Assembly (NCBI GenBank): GCA_026390275.1 | Contig: JAPLGF010000158.1 | Coordinates: 1-6,112 of the forward strand | Direction: 5' to 3' | Length of the DNA: 6,112 nucleotides | From: Candidatus Atribacteria bacterium | Lineage (GTDB): Bacteria > Atribacterota > Atribacteria > Atribacterales > Atribacteraceae | Part shown: positions 1 through 5,562 of the stretch, in pieces | Layout of the letters: the number at the start of each line of letters is the position of its first letter | Numbering within the stretch: position 1 is the stretch's first letter | Position numbers and translations under genes: made by a program | The notes under the pieces: model-generated | Databases searched by the model: none | What the model saw: only the letters and a program-made list of their open reading frames with translations | What the model was told of the DNA's origin: nothing

Positions 1-654
1 GTAGGGGATAGAGAGAAAGCTTATGCTTGGATGGATGGACCAGAAGGCAAAAAAATTCTTGATTCTCTACTATCTAAAAATATAGTAGGGTTAGGACTAT
101 GGGAAAATGGTTTCCGTAATCTTACTAATTCTAGATATCCAGTTGCGAAACCAGAGGAGGTAAAGGGTTTAAAAATTCGGGTAATGGAAAATCCGATTCA
201 TGTTTCTACTTTTAAAACTTTGGGGGCTTATCCTGTTCCCCTGCCCTTTGGAAAATTACTTACTGCTCTCCAACAAAAGACAGTTGATGGCCAGGAAAAT
301 CCTTTAATTGTTATTTATACTTCAAAACTTTATGAAGTTCAAAAATATATTACTTTAACTGGCCATTTCTATGCACCAGCAGCTCTTTTAATAAATAAGA
401 ATTTCTGGGAGAACACTTTAACCGAAGAACAAAGAAAAATATTTATAGAGTGTGAAAAAGAAGCAAGAAATTGGGAAAGACAATTTTGTATTAATAGCGA
501 AAAAGAACTTACTCAAAAGTTAAAAGAAAGTGGAATGGAAGTTATAATACCAGATAAAGCTTTATGGGTAAAAGCAACTGAACCAATCTATAAACAATTT
601 GAAGATAAAATTGGGAAAGATATAATTGAAAGCTTTATAAATGCACAGAAATAA
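1..654 (+). CDS. TRAP transporter solute-binding protein, DctP family (C-terminal part)
   Basis: The reading frame is open from the first base of the window; the first ATG at 31 is internal, because the ten codons before it continue the protein. It is the C-terminal two thirds of a DctP/TRAP extracytoplasmic binding protein, which captures a carboxylate-type ligand outside the membrane and passes it to a DctQ/DctM permease. Visible family marks are GLKIR-VMENP at codons 57-65, with the conserved ligand-binding Arg at codon 60, and VDGQENP at codons 95-101, followed by the LYEVQKYITLTGH segment. The stop at 652-654 gives a normal C-terminus. It is a clear but divergent paralogue of the protein at 1435-2484. 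No dctQ or dctM follows; a broken VWA gene starts a few bases later. The substrate cannot be told from sequence, and the N-terminus with its signal peptide lies outside the window. Confidence 0.9.
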   Translation, partial: VGDREKAYAWMDGPEGKKILDSLLSKNIVGLGLWENGFRNLTNSRYPVAKPEEVKGLKIRVMENPIHVSTFKTLGAYPVPLPFGKLLTALQQKTVDGQENPLIVIYTSKLYEVQKYITLTGHFYAPAALLINKNFWENTLTEEQRKIFIECEKEARNWERQFCINSEKELTQKLKESGMEVIIPDKALWVKATEPIYKQFEDKIGKDIIESFINAQK

Positions 655-660
655 TATTTA

Positions 661-1115
661 ATGAAAGGGACAGGGGAGACTCCTATTCAAAACGCCGACA
701 TTAAATCTGTGCAGCCTCTCACTGAAAAGACTTTTGTTCCCCGGGGTAGTACGGCACTACTATGCGGTTGGGAGGACAGTAAACGAGGGTTGGTACTCAC
801 CTTGCGAGTATGCAAGAACAAGACCGTCCCGAAAAAGTCATAGTGTGCATCCTGACGGATGGAATAGAAAACGCTTCCCGTGAGTTCTCGCGCTCAAAAA
901 TCAAAGAGATGATTGAACATCAGCGCGATAAGTATAAATGGGAATTTGTGTTCTTGGCTGCTAATCAGGACGCTTTCGCGGAAGCCGGGAGCATTGGAAT
1001 TTCTAAAAATATGGCAATGAATTTTTGTGCAACTAAAGAAGGAACACATGCTGCTTACCGTGAGCTAAATTTGAAGGTAGCTGAATTCAGAATCAAGCCC
1101 CACAAGAAAAAATAG
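661..1115 (+). pseudogene. VWA-domain protein, 5'-truncated and twice frameshifted
   Basis: Three reading frames in succession spell one von Willebrand factor A-like protein. Frame one (661 to about 762) gives VQPLTEKTFVPRGSTALL. Frame two (from 764) gives AVGRTVNE. Frame three, clear from the ATG at 810, gives MQEQDRPEKVIVCILTDG, ENASREFS and WEFVFLAANQDAFAEAG, and ends normally at 1115. Comparison with the expected family text ALLDAVGRT and NEVGTRLAS implies about two bases lost near 760 and one G gained in the run near 798. The MIDAS Thr (RGSTALL) and Asp (LTDG) are present, but the N-terminal strand with the DxSxS motif is absent, so the 5' third is gone. An alternative is a short expressed ORF from 810, but it would lack most of the fold. 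Family recognition is firm; the exact role of such phage- or plasmid-like VWA proteins is unknown. Confidence 0.8.
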
Positions 1116-1131
1116 CTGGCAACAAAAACAC

Positions 1132-1208
1132 AACAAGCCGCTACAAGGCTTCTGTGTAAGCACGGTCGCCCAAAGCCGAGAATGGCCTTCTTGTAGCAGC
1201 AATCCGTT
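1132..1208. repeat. Imperfect inverted repeat, attC-like
   Basis: GCCGCTACAAG at 1137-1147 pairs with CTTGTAGCAGC at 1190-1200, 10 of 11 positions, around a 42-base loop. It is bracketed by AAC (1132-1134) on the left and GTT (1206-1208, in GTTAGAA) on the right. It lies just after the stop of the VWA remnant. The arrangement resembles an integron attC recombination site, which sits just after a cassette gene and has AAC and GTT cores outside a long stem. The spacers (2 and 5 bases) are uneven and the outer R boxes fit the consensus only in part, so it may equally be a plain stem-loop. Confidence 0.35.
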
Positions 1209-1226
1209 AGAATAATAATAGGGAAG

Positions 1227-1256
1227 GGGTACCAGGCTAATAATTCGGTAACTTTT
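1227..1256. repeat. Dispersed palindromic repeat, copy 1 (degenerate)
   Basis: GGGTACCAGG is followed by an AT-rich arm containing ATTCGGTAACTTTT (1243-1256). Bases 1236-1256 match 2522-2542 at 19 of 21 positions. The core resembles the GTGCCAGGTACC and GGTGCCAGGCACC palindromes elsewhere in the window. It directly precedes the C-terminal tail of a Y1/RAYT transposase, consistent with a REP-type element mobilised by such an enzyme. Confidence 0.6.
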
Positions 1257-1259
1257 AGC

Positions 1260-1364
1260 GAAAAACCTATGGGATTTGAGGAGTTTCTTAAACAGATGGA
1301 CGAAACTTTAGAAGTTATTATAAATAGACGTCCTAAAGGAAGACCTGGTAAAAGGGAAAGCTAG
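1260..1364 (+). mobile_element. REP-associated (Y1/RAYT) transposase, C-terminal remnant
   Basis: The frame ending at the TAG at 1362-1364 reads KPMGFEEFLKQMDETLEVII followed by a basic tail containing RPKGRPGK. REP-associated tyrosine transposases commonly end with a 'GRPLGxEEFxxxLE...GRPRK' tail of this kind. Only about 35 codons remain. The HUH motif and catalytic Tyr are absent, and the upstream side runs straight into a palindromic repeat. It cannot encode an active enzyme and is best read as the scar of an inserted and then truncated element. The family call rests on the tail alone, so it is moderate. Confidence 0.5.
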
Positions 1365-1434
1365 GCGATAGAAAAAATAGGATGTTTCCCTGTTTTAATT
1401 AATTTTAAAAAAAATTAAAGAGGTAAAGATTAAG

Positions 1435-2484
1435 ATGTTGAAAAAGAGTATTTTTGCATTGCTAATAATATTAATAGGTTCACTGCTGGTAAGCGGAATC
1501 GCAGTTGCTGCAGAAGGTGAGGTAGTTACAGTCAAAATGTCTTACAATGGACCTGCAAATATCGAGACTAATGCTGTCCATGAATTTGCGGTGAATTTTA
1601 AAGAGTTTATTGAAATGGGAACAAATGGCCGCATTTTAATTAATCTTTTTCCTGACAGCCAACTAGGTGATGAGGAACAGAGAATGGAGCAGACAATGAG
1701 TGATACTAGCATGATTAATGTAGCATCCAATGCTGGCATGGTAAGTGTTTATCAAGAAATTTACGCTGCTACCCTCCCCTTTATGTTTAAAAGCTTTAAA
1801 GCAGCCCATATTTTTTTTGATGAAAGTGATTATTGGGTAAAAACTAAAAAAGAATTTAGAGAAAAAACCGGTGTTGCCCTCCTGGAAGCGATTGAAGAAG
1901 GTGGTTTCCTGGCATTTACCAATAATAAAAAAGAAATACGTTCTCCGGCAGATTTTAAAGGTTTAAAATTTAGAGGTATGGATCCTGGCCAGGTTGCCCT
2001 CTATAAATCTTTTGGTGCTAGTGGAATACCTATCCCTTGGACCGAACTTTATATGGCTATACAGACTGGTGTTGTTGATGGTCAAATGAATCCTCCAACC
2101 TATATCATTTCTGGAAATTTATATGAAGTTCAAGATTATATGACCATGGCTAATATTCAGTACTCCTGTCAATGGTTAACTGTTAATGCTGAATGGTTAG
2201 AATCTCTCTCTGCCAGTGATAGGCATGTGATAGAACAGGCTGCCCATGCAGCAAATATCAGAAACCGGATAAGTGTTGAAGCTAGGGTAAATGAAAGGGT
2301 TAAATTTATTGAAGATACGGGAGTAAAAGTCTATTATCCTAATGATGCAGAAATGAATCAGTTTCAGGAAATTGGCCAGCCTGGATATACTGAATGGGTT
2401 AAAGAAAAAATAGACCAAAAGTATGTAGACCTGGCACTGGAAAGCTCCCAAAAGGCTAATTCCGAGGCAACTGTTAATGAGTAA
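1435..2484 (+). CDS. TRAP transporter solute-binding protein, DctP family
   Basis: A complete 349-residue protein, normal length for DctP-type TRAP binding proteins. Residues 1-25 are a Sec signal peptide: KK, a hydrophobic stretch to about 22, then A-V-A before a probable cut at 25/26. There is no lipobox Cys, so a free or loosely attached extracytoplasmic protein is expected. The family core is visible: FPDSQLGDEEQRMEQ near residue 80, the conserved ligand-binding Arg180 in GLKFRGMD, VVDGQMNPP at 213-221, and NLYEVQDYMTMAN. A purine-rich AAAGAGGT at 1417-1424 lies ten bases before the ATG. The protein would bind an organic acid or related ligand for a DctQM permease, but no permease gene follows; 2485-2797 has only repeats. 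Degenerate palindromic repeats flank it on both sides (1227-1256 and 2503-2542). It is a divergent paralogue of the protein at 1-654. The ligand is unknown. Confidence 0.93.
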   Translation: MLKKSIFALLIILIGSLLVSGIAVAAEGEVVTVKMSYNGPANIETNAVHEFAVNFKEFIEMGTNGRILINLFPDSQLGDEEQRMEQTMSDTSMINVASNAGMVSVYQEIYAATLPFMFKSFKAAHIFFDESDYWVKTKKEFREKTGVALLEAIEEGGFLAFTNNKKEIRSPADFKGLKFRGMDPGQVALYKSFGASGIPIPWTELYMAIQTGVVDGQMNPPTYIISGNLYEVQDYMTMANIQYSCQWLTVNAEWLESLSASDRHVIEQAAHAANIRNRISVEARVNERVKFIEDTGVKVYYPNDAEMNQFQEIGQPGYTEWVKEKIDQKYVDLALESSQKANSEATVNE

Positions 2485-2502
2485 AAGGAAATATTTGTAG
2501 GA

Positions 2503-2542
2503 ACAGGGGGGGTTGTGCCGGGTTAATCATTCGGTAACTTTT
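2503..2542. repeat. Dispersed palindromic repeat, copy 2 (degenerate)
   Basis: A G-run and GTGCCGGG lead into ATTCGGTAACTTTT (2529-2542), an exact 14-base match to 1243-1256 in the same orientation; the wider match is 19 of 21. It begins about 20 bases after the stop of the intact TRAP binding protein, so that gene is bracketed by direct copies. The sequence just after it (TTATAACTTTT) also echoes the ATAACTT units of the other copies. Confidence 0.6.
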
Positions 2543-2641
2543 TATAACTTTTCGCAAGGATTGATAATCTATCTCCCATTTTTCTTATAAATAATTATAT
2601 TCCTACCACAGAAGGATTCGGTCTTTTGGTGCAAATAAATA

Positions 2642-2700
2642 CCTGGATTCCTGCTGGGGGTTTACCCTCGCGAAAGCGGGTATCGGCAATTACGACCCCT
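2642..2700. repeat. REP-like hairpin in a gene-free stretch
   Basis: The 313 bases between 2485 and 2797 hold no recognisable gene. Inside them, CTGGATTCCTGCT followed by CCTCGCGAAAGCGGG resembles a widespread intergenic element of the type CTGGATTCCCGC...CGCGGGAAT. CGC (2669-2671) and GCG (2676-2678) close a GAAA tetraloop, extended by CC/GG (2666-2667 with 2679-2680) past a bulged T2668. It is a single, degenerate copy with no T-run behind it, so it is unlikely to be an intrinsic terminator. The dispersed-repeat assignment rests on resemblance only. Confidence 0.35.
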
Positions 2701-2753
2701 GTTTTATAATAAAATAAGTGTAGTTCTCAATTTTTAAATTTAAACTTAACTGA

Positions 2754-2784
2754 GTGCCAGGTACCGATAACTTTATAACTTTAT
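2754..2784. repeat. Dispersed palindromic repeat, copy 3, near left edge of the restriction block
   Basis: GTGCCAGGTACC (2754-2765) is followed by ATAACTT TATAACTTT (2767-2782), two ATAACTT units. The same elements, with the AT units on the other side of the palindrome, occur at 4702-4730 and 5803-5829. Thirteen bases of alternating AT separate it from the first recognisable HsdS codon at 2798, where base composition changes sharply. This places it at or near the left junction of the inserted or rearranged block. Confidence 0.65.
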
Positions 2785-2797
2785 ATATATGTATATG

Positions 2798-2845
2798 TGC
2801 GACGCCGTCACCGGTAAAATCGATGTCCGCAAGGAGGTACTATGA
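2798..2845 (+). pseudogene. hsdS: Type I restriction specificity subunit HsdS, last 15 codons
   Basis: The frame ending at the TGA at 2843-2845 reads CDAVTGKIDVRKEVL. 'LISxxVTGKIDVR' just before the stop is a characteristic C-terminal ending of type I restriction S subunits, which select the DNA target for the HsdM/HsdR complex. Everything upstream of 2798 is AT-rich repeat sequence, so the target-recognition domains are missing. The stop overlaps the next start as ATGA (2842-2845), the tight coupling expected inside an operon, and the Shine-Dalgarno sequence of the next gene lies within these codons. The fragment is very short, but the hsdR remnant downstream supports the call independently. 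Confidence 0.65.
2831..2837 (+). promoter_or_regulatory. Strong Shine-Dalgarno sequence for the XRE-ImmA/IrrE gene
   Basis: AAGGAGG lies four bases before the ATG at 2842. It fixes that start and is embedded in the last codons of the hsdS remnant, so the gene was originally translated from an hsd operon transcript. No convincing promoter is seen between the repeat at 2754 and this site. Confidence 0.75.
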
Positions 2846-3984
2846 ACCGCGTAACGGTTAAACCCGAATTACTGCGCTGGGCACGCGAACGAGCCAGCCG
2901 AAGCGTGGAAAGTTTGAGAAAGCCGTTTCCGGAGCTCGTTCTCTGGGAACGGGGCGAAATGAACCCGACGCTCAAACAACTCGAGGATTTTGCCAAAGCC
3001 ACGCGTACCCCCATCGGCTTCTTCTTCCTCACCGAGCCTCCTGTTGAGCGGGTTCCGATTCCCGACTTCCGTATCGTCAATCAAGACCGCATCGCACATC
3101 CAAGCCCGGATTTGCTCGACACTGTATATATCTGCCAGCAACGGCAAGAATGGTATCGCGATTTTGCACGATCTGTGAGTGAGGAGCCGCGTGGATTCGT
3201 GGGGTCTGCAAGCCTGAAAAGCGATATCGAGGCGACTGCGGCCAGCATGCGACAAGCGCTTTGGTTTGATGTCGAGGAACGCCGGCAGTTGCCGAGCTGG
3301 ACCGACGCCTTGCGCCGTTTCATCGAGCAGGCTGATGCGCTTGGAGTGCTGGTCATGATGAGTGGAGTCGTGGGAAGCAACAACCTACGAAAGCTCGATC
3401 CCCAGGAGTTCCGGGGCTTCGCCCTGGCGGATGACCTCGCACCGCTGGTGTTCATCAACAGCGCGGACAGCAAAACCGCGCAAATGTTTACCTTGGCGCA
3501 TGAGCTGGCCCATCTTTGGCTCGGTGAAAGCGCCCTGTCAGATGTGAGTCCAGTCTCGTCGCCTTCACATGAAGTTGAGGTTTGGTGCAATCGTGTAGCA
3601 GCCGAGCTGCTGGTACCGTTTGAATTAATTAAAAGTGAGTATCAAAGAAACACCGATTTAAAGGGAGAGATGAATCGCCTGGCACGACTTTTCAAGGTGA
3701 GCACTCTGGTTATCTTGCGCCGGATTTATGACCTTGGTGGTCTAACTCGAGAACAACTCCAGGGAGCTTATGATGAGGAGTTGAAACGGCTGCAGGCGAT
3801 TCCGAAACCAAGCGGCGGTGACTTTTACCTGACCCAAGCGGCACGAGTAGGAAAGCGCTTCGCCCGCGCCCTCGTCGTAAGCACGCTCGAAGGCCAGACA
3901 CTTTATCGCGACGCCTTTCGCATGCTCGGTTTCTCGAAGATGGCAACCTTCCGCGAACTCGGGTACAGTTTGGGGGTGTTCTGA
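2842..3984 (+). CDS. XRE-family / ImmA-IrrE metallopeptidase protein (putative antitoxin-regulator)
   Basis: An intact 380-residue protein. Residues about 1-60 form an XRE-like helix-turn-helix (ESLRKPFPELVLWERGEMNP then TLKQLEDFAKAT), followed by the linker GFFFLTEPP typical of this family. The central part is a peptidase-M78/ImmA-IrrE domain with zinc motif HELAH at 220-224 and a probable third ligand, Glu246, in EVEVWCNRVAAELLVP. The C-terminal 60 residues (GGDFYLTQAARVGKRFARAL, then TLYRDAFRMLGF) are the family's usual tail. Such proteins combine DNA binding with proteolysis of a regulator and are often paired with a toxin gene. Here the partner is the DUF4411 gene, whose ATG overlaps this stop (TGATG at 3982-3986). 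The start is fixed by a strong AAGGAGG. It is the only undamaged gene of its block, and its GC-rich codon use differs from the TRAP genes. The regulatory target is not known. Confidence 0.9.
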   Translation: MNRVTVKPELLRWARERASRSVESLRKPFPELVLWERGEMNPTLKQLEDFAKATRTPIGFFFLTEPPVERVPIPDFRIVNQDRIAHPSPDLLDTVYICQQRQEWYRDFARSVSEEPRGFVGSASLKSDIEATAASMRQALWFDVEERRQLPSWTDALRRFIEQADALGVLVMMSGVVGSNNLRKLDPQEFRGFALADDLAPLVFINSADSKTAQMFTLAHELAHLWLGESALSDVSPVSSPSHEVEVWCNRVAAELLVPFELIKSEYQRNTDLKGEMNRLARLFKVSTLVILRRIYDLGGLTREQLQGAYDEELKRLQAIPKPSGGDFYLTQAARVGKRFARALVVSTLEGQTLYRDAFRMLGFSKMATFRELGYSLGVF

Positions 3985-4137
3985 TGGCTTACCTGCTTGA
4001 CGCCAACGTGTTCATACAGGCAAAGAACCTCCACTATGGCCTCGACTTCTGTCCAGCCTTCTGGGCTTGGCATCATATGCATGACGCCATTCGAAATGCT
4101 GCGGCGTGAACGAGCACGGTTTGTCCTGGAGCCATAA
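3984..4137 (+). pseudogene. DUF4411 PIN-like toxin gene with its middle deleted
   Basis: The first frame begins at the ATG overlapping the upstream stop and reads MAYLLDANVFIQAKNLHYGL then DFCPAFWAW, the characteristic N-terminus of DUF4411 proteins, including the PIN-like Asp6. That frame then runs into unrelated residues and stops at 4107-4109. A second frame, open from about 4063, reads GLGIICMTPFEMLRRERARF then VLEP and stops at 4135-4137, which matches the family's C-terminal end. The family is usually about 160 residues; here about 28 N-terminal and 24 C-terminal residues remain, so roughly two thirds is gone, with a frame change. The two ends meet in TGGGCTTGG (about 4062-4070), which fits both sides and suggests microhomology. 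DUF4411 is a predicted PIN-type nuclease toxin paired with XRE/ImmA proteins; this copy has lost the remaining acidic residues and must be inactive. Confidence 0.75.
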
Positions 4138-4139
4138 AG

Positions 4140-4707
4140 ATGAAACCGACGAACGAACAAGCATTTAAAACTGCCATCGAACATCACCTGATCACAGCGT
4201 GCGGGTATGAGAGAGGTGACCGCGAGGCATTCGACCGGGAACGTGGACTCTTCCCCAAGGATGTGGTTTCTTTCATCCAGAAAACCCAACCCGGGGAGTG
4301 GGAGTACCTTGCCAACCTTCAGAAGGGGAAAGCCGAGGAAATACTCCTGGATGACCTCTGCCGGGCGCTCAACTCCGACTATATGGGATGTCTTGCTGTC
4401 CTGCGGCACGGATTCAAATGCTTTGGCAAGCTCTTCCAGATGGCCTATTTTTCACCGGCCAGCGGTATGAATCCCGACACCCAGAATCTCTACGTGGCCA
4501 ATACATTGACCATCACCCAACAGCTCCGCTACTCGGCCCGGCATAGCAATACCCTCGATGTCATCCTGGCGGAATGCGGTCACGCAGTACAAGAATGATC
4601 GCGATCCGGCTGACCTGATTTTCCAGTTCAAAAAATGAACCCTGGTTCATTTCGCTGTTGACACCGATGAAGTTTACATGGCCACCCGCCTGGTGGGACG
4701 CAATAAC
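4140..4707 (+). pseudogene. hsdR: Type I restriction endonuclease HsdR, N-terminal remnant with deletion, frameshift and nonsense
   Basis: From the ATG at 4140, residues 1-143 match the HSDR_N nuclease region of type I restriction R subunits: FDRERGLFPKDVVSFIQKTQ, LRHGFKCFGKLFQMAYF, YVANTLTITQQLRYSARHSN, then LDVIL with the first catalytic Asp140. The frame then goes wrong and stops at 4598. A second frame resumes at 4576-4578 with AVTQYKNDRDPADLIFQFKK, meets an in-frame TGA at 4636-4638 where the family has Arg (CGA to TGA), and continues TLVHFAVDTDEVYMATRLVG to about 4704. The segment between the two frames, which should carry the ExK half of the PD-(D/E)xK site (family text VATxELKNP), is missing. 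Homology ends in the ATAACTT repeat at 4702, so the whole helicase motor is absent. The ORF up to 4598 could still be translated, but not as an active nuclease. It follows the DUF4411 stop by two bases, preserving the old operon order. Confidence 0.82.
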
Positions 4708-4730
4708 TTAATAACTTGGTGCCAGGCACC
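4702..4730. repeat. Dispersed palindromic repeat, copy 4, truncating hsdR
   Basis: AATAACTTAATAACTT (4702-4717) is followed by the perfect palindrome GGTGCC-A-GGCACC (4718-4730). Bases 4703-4717 match 5803-5817 exactly, and GTGCCAGGCAC also recurs there. The hsdR homology stops inside the first repeat unit, so this copy is at the breakpoint. Confidence 0.8.
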
Positions 4731-4732
4731 CA

Positions 4733-4760
4733 AATCTAAAAATCTAAAAATCTAAAATCT
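4733..4760. repeat. Short tandem repeat AATCTAAA x3 plus a partial unit
   Basis: Three exact AATCTAAA units (4733-4756) are followed by ATCT. They lie immediately outside the palindrome, between the hsdR breakpoint and the 3' end of the NYN gene. No function is evident; slippage after an insertion or excision event is a simple explanation. Confidence 0.75.
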
Positions 4761-4794
4761 ATATCTTATGGTGACCGGCACCGATTACTCCGGG

Positions 4795-5472
4795 TTAACT
4801 ACTTTTCAGAGAAACATTTGCTTTCCATTTATCGGGTCTTTTGAGCACATAGCCGTCTACCTTCTTGACTTCATCAGGAAACAAGCTATGCCTCAGTTTT
4901 GCTTCACCTATTGTGAAAAAAGCGCTTGCTGTCTCTTTCAGTCGAAGGGAGTTTCTGGCTGGTGGAAAAGCTATGATAATTTTCTTAAGTGGGTAAACTT
5001 CGCGAACGGCTCTGATGGGGGGAACAAGGTCACTATCTCCGGAGATTATCAGTGCTGCATCAAAGTGGTTTTTATAAGCATCCATAAGTAATTCTGTAGC
5101 AATGCAAACGTCCGTCATTTTTTCTTCGTGGGTATTCCATGTCCCACCACACTTATTACAGGTTACTGTCTTGCTAAGATAGTGCCCAAAGAAGATATTC
5201 ACTCCATCAAGTGTACCCAGCGCTTCCAAATAAATTGCTTGCCTCCTGCGTTTCTCGTCCATTTTCTCGTGCAACCACTGTGATGTAGTTGCATCACCTT
5301 CAGAAATACGGGCGGTGAAGTATTTCACCATTTCAAGCGACTGGTATGGTTTCAACAGATTTTCAGTCAGCAGTTTCAGGTTGAGCCAATAGTATTTTTT
5401 CCAGCCTTTCTCTCTTAGACCATAATAAAGGTTGAAACCATCAATGTAACAAATAAGTCTTTCAATCGGCAT
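4795..5472 (-). CDS. NYN-domain (PIN-like) predicted ribonuclease
   Basis: A complete 225-residue protein of the NYN/LabA-like (DUF88) group of PIN-like proteins, predicted metal-dependent RNases acting in the cytoplasm. The acidic site is intact: YIDGFNLYYG with Asp11 and Asn14, EEKMTDVCIATELL with Asp121, and IISGDSDLVPP with Asp146 and Asp148. A CxxC pair (Cys105, Cys108, in VTCNKCGGTW) sits just before the second motif, as is common in this subgroup. The basic C-terminus (FFTIGEAKLRHSLFP, VLKRPDKWKA) is the normal ending. On its own strand AGGAG lies seven bases before the ATG, supporting the start. It has no same-strand neighbour and faces away from the plus-strand terminator at 5563. 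Its RNA target is unknown. It is one of the few intact genes here, which suggests that it is maintained. Confidence 0.9.
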   Translation of the reverse strand: MPIERLICYIDGFNLYYGLREKGWKKYYWLNLKLLTENLLKPYQSLEMVKYFTARISEGDATTSQWLHEKMDEKRRRQAIYLEALGTLDGVNIFFGHYLSKTVTCNKCGGTWNTHEEKMTDVCIATELLMDAYKNHFDAALIISGDSDLVPPIRAVREVYPLKKIIIAFPPARNSLRLKETASAFFTIGEAKLRHSLFPDEVKKVDGYVLKRPDKWKANVSLKSS

Positions 5473-5538
5473 TTATGCACTCCTAAAAATCTTGTTTACA
5501 AACCTGTCAATAAGTGTTAACATCATTTGGATGACCTC

Positions 5539-5559
5539 TCCGGAGATAGCATCTCCGGA
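5539..5559 (+). repeat. Perfect 8-bp hairpin just before the terminator
   Basis: TCCGGAGA (5539-5546) and TCTCCGGA (5552-5559) pair perfectly around TAGCA. Three bases separate this stem from the terminator stem. A structured leader or a small RNA would look like this, but no known riboswitch core was recognised. Confidence 0.7.
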
Positions 5560-5562
5560 CCG

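Noticed and set aside
2869..3590. Long minus-strand open frames opposite the XRE-ImmA gene
   Set aside because: They are shadows of the GC-rich coding frame on the plus strand; their translations show no family features and lack ribosome binding sites.
3903..4409. 168-codon minus-strand open frame across the DUF4411 and hsdR remnants
   Set aside because: It runs antisense through three separate remnants with recognisable plus-strand homology, and no motif is visible in it.
5035..5046. Palindrome ATCTCCGGAGAT inside the NYN gene, echoing the hairpin at 5539-5559
   Set aside because: It lies in conserved codons (ISGDSD region) and the match is short, so chance is sufficient.
4768..5091. 107-codon plus-strand open frame opposite the NYN gene
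   Set aside because: It is antisense to conserved NYN motifs, and its own translation looks like no protein family.
5485..5520. Possible minus-strand promoter for the NYN gene (TTGACA at 5505-5510)
   Set aside because: The -35-like box is good, but no acceptable -10 box lies at the right spacing before the start.
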